DNA of 61,223 bases. It comes from Halomonas llamarensis (lineage in GTDB: Bacteria > Pseudomonadota > Gammaproteobacteria > Pseudomonadales > Halomonadaceae). The stretch is from positions 1-61,223 of the forward strand of contig NZ_JAMJPJ010000018.1 of the NCBI RefSeq assembly GCF_023555005.1. Direction: 5' to 3'. Of the stretch, positions 38,549-47,341 are shown in pieces (position 1 is the stretch's first letter; every line of letters starts with the position of its first letter). A program made the position numbers and the translations under genes. Below the pieces are notes generated by a model that worked only from the letters and a program-made list of their open reading frames with translations, did no database searches and had not been told where the DNA came from.

Positions 38549-38746
38549 ATTAAGGTCATTCTGAGCGAACTAGTCAAGGCACCGAGTAAGCAAACGATTG
38601 GCGTCGACTTAGTTTTCAGTCAATTAGAAATTTACTTTTTATTTTAAAACAATAAATTATCTTCAAAAAAGCACAGCACAAAGCGTCATCCATTAGACTA
38701 ATGTCTATTGCTACAGGATAAAAATATCCTTCAACGAGCCCGAATA

Positions 38747-38756
38747 TGTATATACA
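38747..38756. promoter_or_regulatory. HutC operator candidate, transporter side
   Basis: Second TGTATATACA, here within the longer palindrome ATGTATATACAT (38746-38757), about 50 bp upstream of the likely start of the YjiH-like transporter gene. Two matching sites flanking a divergent promoter region indicate joint repression. Confidence 0.7.
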
Positions 38757-38806
38757 TTAATGGTGAAAGGCTCACTAAAAACAGTCATGCAACAAGAGGC
38801 ATACTC

Positions 38807-40129
38807 ATGCTCCCCCCCAATAAAACGCCCCACCAGCGGCCCAGTACCGCGCTGATTCTCAAACTGTTCTTGCCAAGCGCACTGGGAATATTGATTTTCT
38901 TCGTGCCTGTTGAGATGGGAGGCCGTAGCACTATATTGCTCGATCATATGGTGACCGGCGCTCGTCGCTTGTTAGGAGATGCAAGTGGTTTGTATGCACT
39001 GGCGCTGATTGCCTCCGGTGCTGCCTATCCGTTGGTCCGAGGCTACTGGAACCGAAACGTCACCGAGCGTATTTTTACCGCACTAAAATTGCTTGGGGTG
39101 ATCGCCGCCCTAATGGCTTTGACCGGATGGGGGCCTGCTTTTCTGCATGAACCGGACATGCTCCCTTTCCTGTTTGATAAGCTGGTCATTCCGGTCGGTT
39201 TGATCGTTCCTATTGGCGCGATTTTCCTCGCCTTGTTGATCAGCTATGGGTTGCTGGAGCTTATGGGTGTGCTGGTTCAGCCGGTGATGCGCCCCATTTG
39301 GCGAACGCCTGGACGCTCGGCAATTGATGCTGTCGCCTCTTTCGTGGGCAGTTACTCTATCGGGCTATTGATTACTAACCGGGTGTATCAGGCTGGGCAA
39401 TATTCTGCGCGAGAGGCCGCCATTATCGCCACGGGCTTCTCTACCGTATCGGCGACGTTCATGATCATCGTGGCGCGTACGCTGGACTTAATGGCGGTAT
39501 GGAACGTCTATTTTTGGCTAACGTTGTTGATCACGTTTATCGTCACAGCCGTGACCGTTCGTTTGCCGCCATTATCGCGTATGGATGACAACGCTGAAGA
39601 TGGCGAACCGGCAGCCGTGCCAGGCAAACGCTTGGTCACTGCGTGGCAGACGGGATTAGCCGTCGCCGACAGGGCACCGGCTTTGCATAAAAGTGTCGCG
39701 ATTAACTTCAAAGAAGGGCTAGTGATGGCTATCAGCATCCTACCCTCGATCATGTCGGTGGGGTTGCTTGGCTTACTCGCTGCCAAATACACACCGTTAT
39801 TTGAATGGTTGGGCTGGCTGTTTTATCCCTTCGTGGCGGTGTGGGGCATTGCCGATGCTGCTGCGCTTGCACAAGCATCTGCTGCTGGGCTTGCCGAAAT
39901 GTTTCTACCGGCGCTGTTAATGGCAGAAGCAGAGTTCGTACCACGTTTTGCCGCAGGCGTTGTATCGGTATCCGCTGTGCTGTTTTTCTCAGCCTCAATC
40001 CCTTGCATCCTCTCCACGAGCATTCCGCTTTCCGTGGGGCGAATGTTGGTAGTGTGGTTTATCCGTGTTGCACTAAGCCTGCTGCTCGCCATACCGACGG
40101 GGTATTTGGTGCACGCCATGATTGGCTGA
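38807..40129 (+). CDS. YjiH-like membrane transporter with nucleoside-recognition (Gate) domain
   Basis: A 440-residue membrane protein with about 10 helices of the YjiH group, containing Gate-type repeats (SFVGSYSIGLLITNRVYQAG near residue 177 and LPALLMAEAEFVPRFAAGVVS near residue 365). Such genes are often linked to hut loci, so import or export of histidine or an intermediate is a fair inference. ATG 38807 is chosen because AAGAGG precedes it; the frame opens 33 codons earlier but would place the operator inside the gene. It converges on hutC with 8 bp between stops. Confidence 0.78.
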   Translation: MLPPNKTPHQRPSTALILKLFLPSALGILIFFVPVEMGGRSTILLDHMVTGARRLLGDASGLYALALIASGAAYPLVRGYWNRNVTERIFTALKLLGVIAALMALTGWGPAFLHEPDMLPFLFDKLVIPVGLIVPIGAIFLALLISYGLLELMGVLVQPVMRPIWRTPGRSAIDAVASFVGSYSIGLLITNRVYQAGQYSAREAAIIATGFSTVSATFMIIVARTLDLMAVWNVYFWLTLLITFIVTAVTVRLPPLSRMDDNAEDGEPAAVPGKRLVTAWQTGLAVADRAPALHKSVAINFKEGLVMAISILPSIMSVGLLGLLAAKYTPLFEWLGWLFYPFVAVWGIADAAALAQASAAGLAEMFLPALLMAEAEFVPRFAAGVVSVSAVLFFSASIPCILSTSIPLSVGRMLVVWFIRVALSLLLAIPTGYLVHAMIG

Positions 40130-40137
40130 GCGCTAAA

Positions 40138-40854
40138 TCATGAGGCTTGGCGGTGTACAGAAGAACGTAATTTATAGCGGTTGCCCGGGTGCAGTAAGCG
40201 GGCATAACTGATGAGTTGCTCGCCTGACCACGTGCGCCGGACCATGCTCAAGCAAGGGGTTAAGGTGTCGATAGCGAGCCAATCTGCTGTCTGGTGGTCG
40301 ACGAGTACAGCTTCAACCATATGCTCCACGTCAGTGATCGGGCAGGCCGCAACTAATACTTCGTTGGGTGTATGAATGGAAAAGTCGCTTTTTAGATAAT
40401 TGGGTACCCAGCGGGGATTAACGTAGCGGTTTTCAAGCTGAATGGGCGTGTCGTTTTCCAAATGCACCACCAGTGTTTGAAACACGCGACTGCCAAGACG
40501 AACACCGAGGCGTAAAGCAACTTCATCATCTGCTTCAATCGTTTCGCAAACGAGTACGTCGTTGCTGTAATGATGCCCCCTGAGGCGTACTTCATCGGCA
40601 ATGTTATACACCTCAACCAGCGACGACTCTGCTTTGCGATCTGTCACAAAGGTACCTAGCCCAGGCTGGCGTGTTAGGTATCCCTTTTGAACTAAATCGC
40701 GAATGGCTTTATTGGCTGTCATTCGGCTTACCCCAAAATCTCGGGCAAGCTGCTCTTCGGGTGGGATTTGGTGGTGCGCTGGCCATGCACCTCCCTGAAT
40801 TCTCTCCAGCAGATGCTGCTGTATTTGCAGATAAAGCGGAGGGGCCGTGGTCAT
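40138..40854 (-). CDS. hutC: Histidine utilisation repressor, GntR family
   Basis: A 238-residue HutC-type regulator, expected to be released by urocanate. N-terminal winged helix-turn-helix (~1-70, with PPEEQLARDFGVSRMTANKAI and the wing GLGTFVTD) and C-terminal UTRA effector domain (~90-235, with LENRYVNP near residue 141 and the final RYKLRSSVH). ATG 40854 has AAAGG upstream. Lies at the end of the hut locus, convergent with the YjiH-like gene. Confidence 0.93.
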   Translation of the reverse strand: MTTAPPLYLQIQQHLLERIQGGAWPAHHQIPPEEQLARDFGVSRMTANKAIRDLVQKGYLTRQPGLGTFVTDRKAESSLVEVYNIADEVRLRGHHYSNDVLVCETIEADDEVALRLGVRLGSRVFQTLVVHLENDTPIQLENRYVNPRWVPNYLKSDFSIHTPNEVLVAACPITDVEHMVEAVLVDHQTADWLAIDTLTPCLSMVRRTWSGEQLISYARLLHPGNRYKLRSSVHRQAS

Positions 40855-40947
40855 GAATTGCCTTTCAAGTGGATATAATGTCTAACCACATTCAGTGTAC
40901 CTTGTGAAAAAGCCGAAGGCATCCTGTTACCCACTCGCTTTATGTCG

Positions 40948-40990
40948 TACGTAAACGCTAACAAGCTTCAAACAATAGTCGTTTTACGTA
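40948..40990. promoter_or_regulatory. Near-palindromic element upstream of cdhC
   Basis: TACGTAAACG at 40948-40957 and CGTTTTACGTA at 40980-40990 form an inverted repeat with one extra base in the second arm, about 85-125 bp upstream of cdhC. Position suits an operator for a regulator of carnitine catabolism; which one is unknown. Confidence 0.35.
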
Positions 40991-41074
40991 TATCTAGCGT
41001 CGCTTAATAGCAATACTCTGCCCTACCGATCCTTCAGACTTCATAAAATCATTCAGTCACGTAAGGAGCGGAGC

Positions 41075-41986
41075 ATGAACCGCAACGTCATTCTCACCTG
41101 TGCCGTCACCGGTGCCGGCGAAACCACCGCCAAGAACCCCCACGTGCCGGTCACGCCCAAGCAAATCGCCGACGACTGCATTGCCGCCGCCAAGGCAGGT
41201 GCCAGCATTGCGCACATCCACGTGCGCGACCCGGAAACCGGCAGCGTTAGTCACTCGACAGACCACTTCCGTGAGGTGATAGAGCGCGTCCGCGAGGCCG
41301 ATACCGATATCGTCATGAACATCACCGCCGGTGGCGGTGGCGACTGGATCCCCGACGCAACGGACCCTACTCGCGGCGGCCCGGGCACCGATATCCAGAC
41401 CCCAGCCGAGCGCCATGCGCCGGTGGGCGAGCTGCTGCCCGAGCTTTGCACCCTGGACTGCGGTAGCCTCAACTTCGGCGACATGGTCTATGTGAATACC
41501 GCTGACTGGTTGCGCGAGCACGCCCGCTTAGTTCAAGCCGCCGGCGTTAAGCCGGAACTAGAGTGCTTCGATCTGGGCCATGTTTGGTTCGCTCGCCAGT
41601 TGCAGCAGGAAGGCCTGATTGACGGCGACCCGCTCTACCAGCTCTGTCTAGGCATTCCCTGGGGCGCCGAAGCGGATACCGAAACCATGCTCGCCATGCG
41701 CAACAAATTGCCAGAAAACGCCAACTGGGCCGCGTTTGGTATCGGCCGCCACCAGATGCCCATGGCGGCCCAAGCGGTACTTCTCGGCGGCCACGCCCGA
41801 GTCGGCTTGGAAGATAACCTTTACCTGGAAAAGGGCGTATTGGCGACCAATGCTCAGCTAGTGGAAAAGGCCGCTTCTCTGTTTGAAAACCTTGGCGCTC
41901 GGGTGATGACACCGGCCGAGACACGGGCCCAATTGACATTACGCGACCCGAATACCGGCAATATCGTGTCAGGAGGTGACGCATGA
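41075..41986 (+). CDS. cdhC: 3-dehydrocarnitine cleavage enzyme (BKACE, DUF849)
   Basis: A 303-residue beta-keto acid cleavage enzyme. It condenses 3-dehydrocarnitine with acetyl-CoA to give betainyl-CoA and acetoacetate. Family features: CAVTGAGETTAKNPHVPVTP at the start, HIHVRDPETG near residue 46 (zinc His pair), ITAGGGG near residue 83, the GSLNFGD segment near residue 132 and GIGRHQMPMAAQA near residue 222. The carnitine assignment rests on the neighbouring cdhA and cdhB. AAGGAGCGGAGC precedes ATG 41075. First gene of a tightly coupled three-gene operon. Confidence 0.9.
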   Translation: MNRNVILTCAVTGAGETTAKNPHVPVTPKQIADDCIAAAKAGASIAHIHVRDPETGSVSHSTDHFREVIERVREADTDIVMNITAGGGGDWIPDATDPTRGGPGTDIQTPAERHAPVGELLPELCTLDCGSLNFGDMVYVNTADWLREHARLVQAAGVKPELECFDLGHVWFARQLQQEGLIDGDPLYQLCLGIPWGAEADTETMLAMRNKLPENANWAAFGIGRHQMPMAAQAVLLGGHARVGLEDNLYLEKGVLATNAQLVEKAASLFENLGARVMTPAETRAQLTLRDPNTGNIVSGGDA

Positions 41987-42939
41987 GCCATCAACTTTCT
42001 GTCATCGGTACCGGTGTGATCGGCAATGGCTGGATCGCCCGCGCGCTGGCCCAAGGCTGGGATGTCGTGGCCTTCGACCCCGACCCCACGGCACCCAAGA
42101 GAACCCGCGCGTTTATCGACAACGCTTGGCCTTCGCTGGAAAAGCGCGGCCTGGTCGAGGGAGCAAGCCCCGAGCGCCTTACCTTCGTGGATAGCCTGGA
42201 AGCCGCCGTAGAAAGCGCCGATTTGATCCAAGAAAACGTGCCGGAGCGCCTGGAACTCAAGCGCGAGATTCTTACTGCTGTGGACGCCGCGGCTGACACA
42301 AGTGTCATCATCGGCTCCTCCACGTCGGGCTTCAAACCTAGCGACTTACAGCGCGACTGCGCCAAGGCACCGGGGCGGGTCATCGTCGCCCACCCCTTCA
42401 ACCCGGTTTACCTGTTGCCACTGGTGGAGCTTGTCGGCGGCGAGGCCACCGAAACCGCGCATACTGAGCGCGCCCAGGCCCTTTATCAAGCACTGGCCAT
42501 GCGCCCGCTAGTGGTGCGTCGGGAGATTGAGGGGCACATTGCCGACCGCCTGATGGAAGCGCTGTGGCGGGAAGCCCTGCACTTGGTCAACGATGGTGTG
42601 GCCACAACCGAAGAGATTGATGCCGCGGTGGTCTACGGCTGCGGCCTACGCTGGTCGCTGATGGGCACCTTCCTGACCTTCCACCTGGCCGGTGGCGAGC
42701 AAGGCATGCGCCATATGCTGGAGCAGTTTGGCCCGGCGTTGAAACTCCCTTGGACCAAGCTTGAGGCACCCGAACTCACCGATGGGCTGATCGACCGCGT
42801 GGTGGAAGGCTGTGAGCACCAGGCCGCTGGCCGTTCAGTCGCTGAACTCGACCACCGCCGCGACGATTTTCTGGTCGAGCTACTGGATCTTGTTCAGAAA
42901 TACTGGCCCGAAGCCGAGGGCTTGGAGGGGCGTATCTGA
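41983..42939 (+). CDS. cdhA: L-carnitine dehydrogenase
   Basis: A 318-residue NAD-dependent dehydrogenase of the 3-hydroxyacyl-CoA dehydrogenase fold, oxidising L-carnitine to 3-dehydrocarnitine. The Rossmann loop is GTGVIGNGWIARALAQG near residue 7; catalytic region AHPFNPVYLLPLVELVGG near residue 136 carries the His, with the Glu/Asn set nearby; the helical C-terminal domain starts with GHIADRLMEALWREAL. Starts within the cdhC stop (ATGA) and its stop overlaps the cdhB start by one base. Confidence 0.93.
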   Translation: MSHQLSVIGTGVIGNGWIARALAQGWDVVAFDPDPTAPKRTRAFIDNAWPSLEKRGLVEGASPERLTFVDSLEAAVESADLIQENVPERLELKREILTAVDAAADTSVIIGSSTSGFKPSDLQRDCAKAPGRVIVAHPFNPVYLLPLVELVGGEATETAHTERAQALYQALAMRPLVVRREIEGHIADRLMEALWREALHLVNDGVATTEEIDAAVVYGCGLRWSLMGTFLTFHLAGGEQGMRHMLEQFGPALKLPWTKLEAPELTDGLIDRVVEGCEHQAAGRSVAELDHRRDDFLVELLDLVQKYWPEAEGLEGRI

Positions 42940-43394
42940 TGGTGATTCTAGAAACCCACGTCGCCTCGGCGTGGGTCGACTACAACGGCCACATGAACGA
43001 CGCTGAGTACGCCAGGGTATTTTCTTTAGCCGTGGAAGCGCTGATGAATCGTATCGGACTGGATGCTAGCGGTCGTGAGCGCCATGGTTACACGATCTAC
43101 ACCTTGGAAACACATCTTTGCTACCGTCGCGAGGCCCACGAAGGCCAACCGCTCAACGTCACGCTGACCCTACTGGATCGCGACGCCAAGCGGCTGCATG
43201 CCTTCTTTGAACTGCGTGATGAACACGACAACCTGTTGGCCACCAGCGAGCAGATGTTAATCGGTATCGACTCTCAGGCCGGTCGTCCGGCGCCGTTCCC
43301 CACGCCTATTGAGGCGAGCATCGCGACGCTACCCCAAGCCAACGCTGGCGCCTGGCCGGAACTGGCCGGGCGCACGATGGGTATTCGGCGTTAA
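42939..43394 (+). CDS. cdhB: Betainyl-CoA thioesterase
   Basis: A 151-residue hot-dog-fold thioesterase, hydrolysing betainyl-CoA to glycine betaine and CoA. It has the 4-hydroxybenzoyl-CoA-thioesterase-like WVDYNGHMNDAEYARVF near residue 11 (Asp catalytic) and YTLETHLCYRREAHEG near residue 50. TGATG overlap with cdhA and the operon context support the carnitine role. In some bacteria this domain is fused to CdhA; here it is separate. Confidence 0.9.
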   Translation: MVILETHVASAWVDYNGHMNDAEYARVFSLAVEALMNRIGLDASGRERHGYTIYTLETHLCYRREAHEGQPLNVTLTLLDRDAKRLHAFFELRDEHDNLLATSEQMLIGIDSQAGRPAPFPTPIEASIATLPQANAGAWPELAGRTMGIRR

Positions 43395-43419
43395 CAATCA
43401 GCCCTCAACTGCAACGACT

Positions 43420-43442
43420 AAGCCGCCTTAACGGGCGGCTTT
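43420..43442. terminator. Hairpin terminator after cdhB
   Basis: AAGCCGCC (43420-43427) and GGCGGCTT (43434-43441) with a six-base loop, followed by TTT on the plus strand. Placed between the convergent cdhB and reductase genes. Confidence 0.7.
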
Positions 43443-43466
43443 GGTGTGTCTTACTATTGAGGTACT

Positions 43467-44444
43467 TTAGGGCTTCAACAGCACCTTGCCTTTGCGTGCG
43501 GGTAGCAAACTGGTGGCAGCGGCTTCGGCGGCATCGGCCAAGTCGAAGATAGCTTCCACCGGTAATGGCAATTCACCGCTGGTGGTGCGTTGCATCAGTT
43601 CACCTACCAGCCGACGTTTGTCTTCACCGGACATGGCCTGACTAACCTTGCTACCCCAGAAACCTTTGACCGTCGCCTGTTTGAAAATAAGATCGCCGGC
43701 GGTAATTTGCATTGGCTCGCCAGACATGGAGCCGAAAGATACCAGTGTTCCTTCCTCACCCAGCAGTGCCAAAAGCGAGGCACTATCATGGCCACCAATC
43801 GAATCGACAGCCGCCTGCGCCATCGGCTCGCCCATGATGCTGCGCGCCTTGTCTTGCCAATCAGGCTGGGCCGTGGAAATAGCGTGTTCGATACCCAGCG
43901 CTTCGAGTTCACTCACACCGGCATCGCGACGCACCAAGTTGATAGTGTTGATCCCGCGCGCCTTAGCGAGAATAGCCAAGGCCTTGCCTACCGCGCCGTT
44001 GGCCGTATTCTGCACGACCCATTGCCCAGGCTCGACTTGGAGAAATTCCAGCAGCATCAGCGCACTCAAGGGCATGGCGATCAATTGCGCAGCGGTTTCA
44101 TCAGCAAGGGCCTCGGGCACCGGTATCACCATCCGAGACGGCGCAATAAAGTACTCGGCCCACGTACCATGCACTGAAGCCGCCGCAACGCGCTGCCCTG
44201 TCGTCAACCCCTCGACACCTTCGCCGAGGGCCTCAACGATACCAACCGCTTCACTTCCTCCAATAGCAGGCAATGTCGGCTTATAGCCATACTGGCCGCG
44301 CACCGTCCAGATATCATGGTTATGGATCGGCGAAAGAAGCATCTTGATACGCACGTCCCCAGGGCCGGGCTGAGGGATGGGGCTATCGCCTAACGTGAGG
44401 ACCTCGGAAGGCTCTCCGAACGTGGCATGGATGGCACTTTTCAT
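43467..44444 (-). CDS. Medium-chain zinc-type alcohol dehydrogenase/quinone oxidoreductase family protein
   Basis: A 325-residue MDR-superfamily reductase, nearest in style to enoyl-thioester/quinone reductases (LLSPIHNHDIWTVRGQYGY near residue 36, PAIGGSEAVGIVEALGEGV near residue 60, cofactor loop ANGAVGKALAILAKA near residue 150). It lacks a clear structural-zinc cysteine set. Start ATG 44444 has AGGAG ten bases upstream. It is 11 bp downstream of the TetR gene, which probably regulates it; the substrate may be an electrophilic enal or enone, by analogy with NemR/AcuR-type pairs. Confidence 0.82.
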   Translation of the reverse strand: MKSAIHATFGEPSEVLTLGDSPIPQPGPGDVRIKMLLSPIHNHDIWTVRGQYGYKPTLPAIGGSEAVGIVEALGEGVEGLTTGQRVAAASVHGTWAEYFIAPSRMVIPVPEALADETAAQLIAMPLSALMLLEFLQVEPGQWVVQNTANGAVGKALAILAKARGINTINLVRRDAGVSELEALGIEHAISTAQPDWQDKARSIMGEPMAQAAVDSIGGHDSASLLALLGEEGTLVSFGSMSGEPMQITAGDLIFKQATVKGFWGSKVSQAMSGEDKRRLVGELMQRTTSGELPLPVEAIFDLADAAEAAATSLLPARKGKVLLKP

Positions 44445-44455
44445 CTCTACGACTC

Positions 44456-45067
44456 CTATCCTGTGTTGTTGCCGACGCAAGTCAGCAATTGGTCTGTGGC
44501 CGTTAAGGCTTGGTGCATAGGTGCTTTATCCTGGCCCAACTTGGCCAGTAGTGCGGCGCCAAGCCACATTTGGTAGAGCACCTGGGCAAGCGCCTGAGGC
44601 GCTGCTCCTGGCGGTAGCGAGCCATCGGCGCGGCCTTCAGCGATCACATCCGCAATACGCGTCACCAAGCGCTTTACCCCATCGTTTAATACCTGTCGCA
44701 TTTCCTCAGATAGATCCGCCACTTCCGCTGCCAGCTTTACCACCAGGCATTGCTCGGCCCAGCTGCCTGAGGTGGGGTCATCAATCCAGGCATTCCAATA
44801 GCGCATCAACCGGTCACGGCCCGTGCCTTCATCAGCTGTCAGCAGCACGCCAAGGCGCTCGTGATAATCATCGACGTACTGTTGTAGCAAGGCTCGGCCG
44901 AACGCTTCCTTAGAGGGAAAGTAGTGATAAAAAGAGCCTTTGGGTACGTCGCAATTCTTCAGAATTTCTTGCAACCCCACACCGGAAAAACCCTTGCGCA
45001 GGATCAGTTCTCGACTGGTGTCGAGAATATGTTGGCGTGTGGCTGTGGCTTTTTTGGACAATGTCAT
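44456..45067 (-). CDS. TetR-family transcriptional regulator
   Basis: A 203-residue TetR regulator. Helix-turn-helix near residues 20-50 (FSGVGLQEILKNCDVPKGSFYHYFPSK begins at residue 26; core EILKNCDVPKGSFYHYF). The C-terminal half holds CLVVKLAAEVADLSEEMR, typical of the NemR/AcuR-like group. ATG 45067 is used; the frame extends six codons further. A 15-bp palindrome just upstream (45088) is a likely autoregulatory operator. Confidence 0.87.
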   Translation of the reverse strand: MTLSKKATATRQHILDTSRELILRKGFSGVGLQEILKNCDVPKGSFYHYFPSKEAFGRALLQQYVDDYHERLGVLLTADEGTGRDRLMRYWNAWIDDPTSGSWAEQCLVVKLAAEVADLSEEMRQVLNDGVKRLVTRIADVIAEGRADGSLPPGAAPQALAQVLYQMWLGAALLAKLGQDKAPMHQALTATDQLLTCVGNNTG

Positions 45068-45087
45068 AGCACGCATTCTACACAAAA

Positions 45088-45102
45088 TAGACCAGTCGTC
45101 TA
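45088..45102. promoter_or_regulatory. Palindromic operator candidate for the TetR regulator
   Basis: TAGAC-CAGTC-GTCTA, a five-base inverted repeat with a five-base centre, 21 bp upstream of the TetR start. NemR-type regulators bind TAGAC...GTCTA sites, which fits the protein's resemblance to that group. Confidence 0.65.
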
Positions 45103-45114
45103 CAAATCATATTT

Positions 45115-46122
45115 TTAGCACCCTCTCCGTTCCACGATGACACTGGGCGCTTCACCAAAGCGTTTCCGATAGGCTCGGGTGAAATGCGCCGGCTGGGTAA
45201 AGCCGGAGGCCAAGGCGGCTTCAGTCACAAAGCTGCGACTATCGGCGAGGAGTTGGCGTGCCCGGTCGAGCCGCATTCCTAGGTAACACTGCTGGGGCGT
45301 CTCGCCAAAGTGACGCTGAAATAGCCGCGTCAACTGGCGCTGGGACTGCCCTACCAGCCGACACACCTCAGGGATGGGTAGCGCTTGCGTTAGGTTCGCC
45401 TCCATCACCGCCAGTGTCCTCACCACACTGCGCGGCAGCTCCTCGTAGCGTCGGCGTGAAACATCACCGCCATCGTCGCCCGGCCGCTTGTGAACCAGCT
45501 GCCGCCCCACGGCATCGGCCAGGGCGGGGCCATAGGCATGCTCTATCCATGCCAACATCATGTCGATACTGGCTGCACCACCGGAGCCTGTTAGCCGCAT
45601 CGCATCGAATTCGTAGCTCGCTGGGCTGATATCTAGCTCCGGGAATTCACGCCGAAAAGCCGGCACGCTTTCCCAGTGCAGCGCCACGCGGTGCCCCGAC
45701 AGCACCCCCGCCCTGGCCAAGATAAAAGGCGCGGTGTCCAAACCGCCCAGCCAGCCACCGTGGGCAGCGATGCGTCGCAGCACGGCACGATCTTGGAGGC
45801 GCACCGTGGCCTCCGCCTCATAGGAAGAGACCACCATTAACCGTAACGCATCCGTCAGCGATTCCAATGAGCCGTCCACATCAATACGCACCCCGTTGCT
45901 GGCCAGTACCGCCTCCCCGTCCGCCGAGAGCAAGCGCCAGGCGAAAAGGTCACGGCCGAAGCGATTGGCCACCCGTAGCGGTTCAAGCAAGCAGAACAGC
46001 GTCAACATGGAAAAACGCGGCACCAGCCACACGTTGAGGGTGTGCTCGGCCTGCTCAGGGGTCAGTAGGGGTGGCGAATCAGGGCGCGGGTAGGGCCATG
46101 TGGTATTGGTAGTCTCATTCAT
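45115..46122 (-). CDS. GlxA/CdhR-type AraC-family regulator (1 of 3)
   Basis: A 335-residue regulator with an N-terminal DJ-1/PfpI-like domain (VWLVPRFSMLTLFCLLEPLRVANR near residue 27; GLDTAPFILARAG; TGSGGAASIDMML) and a C-terminal AraC double helix-turn-helix (QLTRLFQRHFGETPQQCYL, ASGFTQPAHFTRAYRKRFG). CdhR, the carnitine regulator of Pseudomonas, and GbdR belong to this class. It is divergent from the oxygenase operon starting at 46223 and likely activates it and perhaps cdhCAB. ATG 46122 is used; ATG 46131 is equally possible. Confidence 0.87.
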   Translation of the reverse strand: MNETTNTTWPYPRPDSPPLLTPEQAEHTLNVWLVPRFSMLTLFCLLEPLRVANRFGRDLFAWRLLSADGEAVLASNGVRIDVDGSLESLTDALRLMVVSSYEAEATVRLQDRAVLRRIAAHGGWLGGLDTAPFILARAGVLSGHRVALHWESVPAFRREFPELDISPASYEFDAMRLTGSGGAASIDMMLAWIEHAYGPALADAVGRQLVHKRPGDDGGDVSRRRYEELPRSVVRTLAVMEANLTQALPIPEVCRLVGQSQRQLTRLFQRHFGETPQQCYLGMRLDRARQLLADSRSFVTEAALASGFTQPAHFTRAYRKRFGEAPSVIVERRGC

Positions 46123-46222
46123 GGCTAACATAGTCAAGTATGTGGCTAATTTTATCAAGTCATGACCAATCCAGGCGGGTAGCATAGAAAAAGTTCCTAA
46201 CACACCTTCTGGAGGCGCCGCC

Positions 46223-47341
46223 ATGACACACGTCACCCCATCAGCCAATCGCCGACGTCTGGCCATCGAACATCATGGCCAGCGTGGTGAATTTGCGGCC
46301 CTTTGGCTGCGTGAACGCAGCCCCGATGACGAGACCTTGGACCCGCGCACCGGTCAGCGCTTGATCGAAGCCGCCGAACTGCCGTTGGAGCTCTACATCG
46401 ATGCCGCCGACGTGGCGGATAACCAACTGCAACTGCACTTCAGCGACGGTCATCGCACCGATTTCAATCTCGCGGCGCTATTCGATGACCAAGCGACCGA
46501 TCCGTCTAAGCGCCTCTGGAACGCCACCAACGCGCCCCAACCCGTGGCCGATTTTACTGCCGCGCTAGAAAGCGACGCAGCACTCTCAGGCATGCTGGAA
46601 TCGCTACATCGCGACGGTTTTGTCATCGTCTCCGGGGTTCCCACCCGCGAAGACGGCATGCAGCCGTTAGTCGACCGCATCGGTCCACTACGGCGCACCA
46701 ACTGGGGCGGCATCGCCGACGTCAAATCGGTCGCCGACGCCTACGACCTGACCATGACTCAGCGTGGATTGGAGCCGCATACCGACAACCCCTACCGCGA
46801 CCCTATTCCCGGCTACATCTGGCTGCACTGCCTGACCAACGCCGCCGAGGGCGGCGACAGCACCTTGGCCGATGGGCTGATGGCCGCCCGACTGCTGCGC
46901 GAGCGTGACCCCGACGCCTATGCCTGCCTTACACAAGTAACACCCCGCTTTCGCTATCGCGACGCCGACACTGACTTAGAAAGCGAAGGACCGCTGATCG
47001 AACTGGACAGCAACGGCGAACCGGTCCGCGTACGCTACTCCAACCGCACTGAACGCGTCCCTGCCCTGCCTCCCGAAGAGCTTGAGACCTACTACGCCGC
47101 CCGGCACGCCTTTTACCAACTGATCACCGGCGAGGAACTGACCCTGCACCTCAAGCTCGAACCAGGCCAGATGCTGATCATGGATAACTATCGCCTGCTC
47201 CACGGGCGCAGCGCCTTTCAACTGGCGGGCGGCGTGCGCCATATGCGCCAAGGCTACGTCGACCGCGATAGCACCGCCAGCCGCCGCCGCGTGCTGCGCC
47301 ATCGACTCGACACCCCCCAGGCTCAAGGAGAACCCGCATGA
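46223..47341 (+). CDS. Fe(II)/2-oxoglutarate oxygenase, gamma-butyrobetaine hydroxylase/TmpA-like
   Basis: A 372-residue TauD-superfamily oxygenase of the gamma-butyrobetaine hydroxylase group. The iron triad is in PHTDNPYRDPIPG near residue 190 (His and Asp) and LLHGRSAF near residue 329 (His), with the 2-oxoglutarate Arg in RHMRQGY near residue 347. The N-terminal subdomain (FAALWLRERSPDDETLDP) corresponds to the zinc-binding domain of human BBOX but its cysteines are missing. TmpA of the trimethylammonioethylphosphonate pathway is a relative, and the next gene encodes a TmpB-like partner. GGAGG precedes ATG 46223. First gene of a nine-gene operon. True substrate unknown; a trimethylammonium carboxylate is inferred. 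Confidence 0.85.
   Translation: MTHVTPSANRRRLAIEHHGQRGEFAALWLRERSPDDETLDPRTGQRLIEAAELPLELYIDAADVADNQLQLHFSDGHRTDFNLAALFDDQATDPSKRLWNATNAPQPVADFTAALESDAALSGMLESLHRDGFVIVSGVPTREDGMQPLVDRIGPLRRTNWGGIADVKSVADAYDLTMTQRGLEPHTDNPYRDPIPGYIWLHCLTNAAEGGDSTLADGLMAARLLRERDPDAYACLTQVTPRFRYRDADTDLESEGPLIELDSNGEPVRVRYSNRTERVPALPPEELETYYAARHAFYQLITGEELTLHLKLEPGQMLIMDNYRLLHGRSAFQLAGGVRHMRQGYVDRDSTASRRRVLRHRLDTPQAQGEPA

Larger units (their letters stand above)
38503..38806. promoter_or_regulatory. Divergent control region of the hut operon and the YjiH-like gene
   Basis: A 304-bp AT-rich intergenic region between the start of hutI and the likely start of the divergent transporter gene. It contains two copies of the palindrome TGTATATACA, one on each side, described separately, and several AT-rich stretches fit for two back-to-back promoters. 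No coding sequence is supported. Confidence 0.6.
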
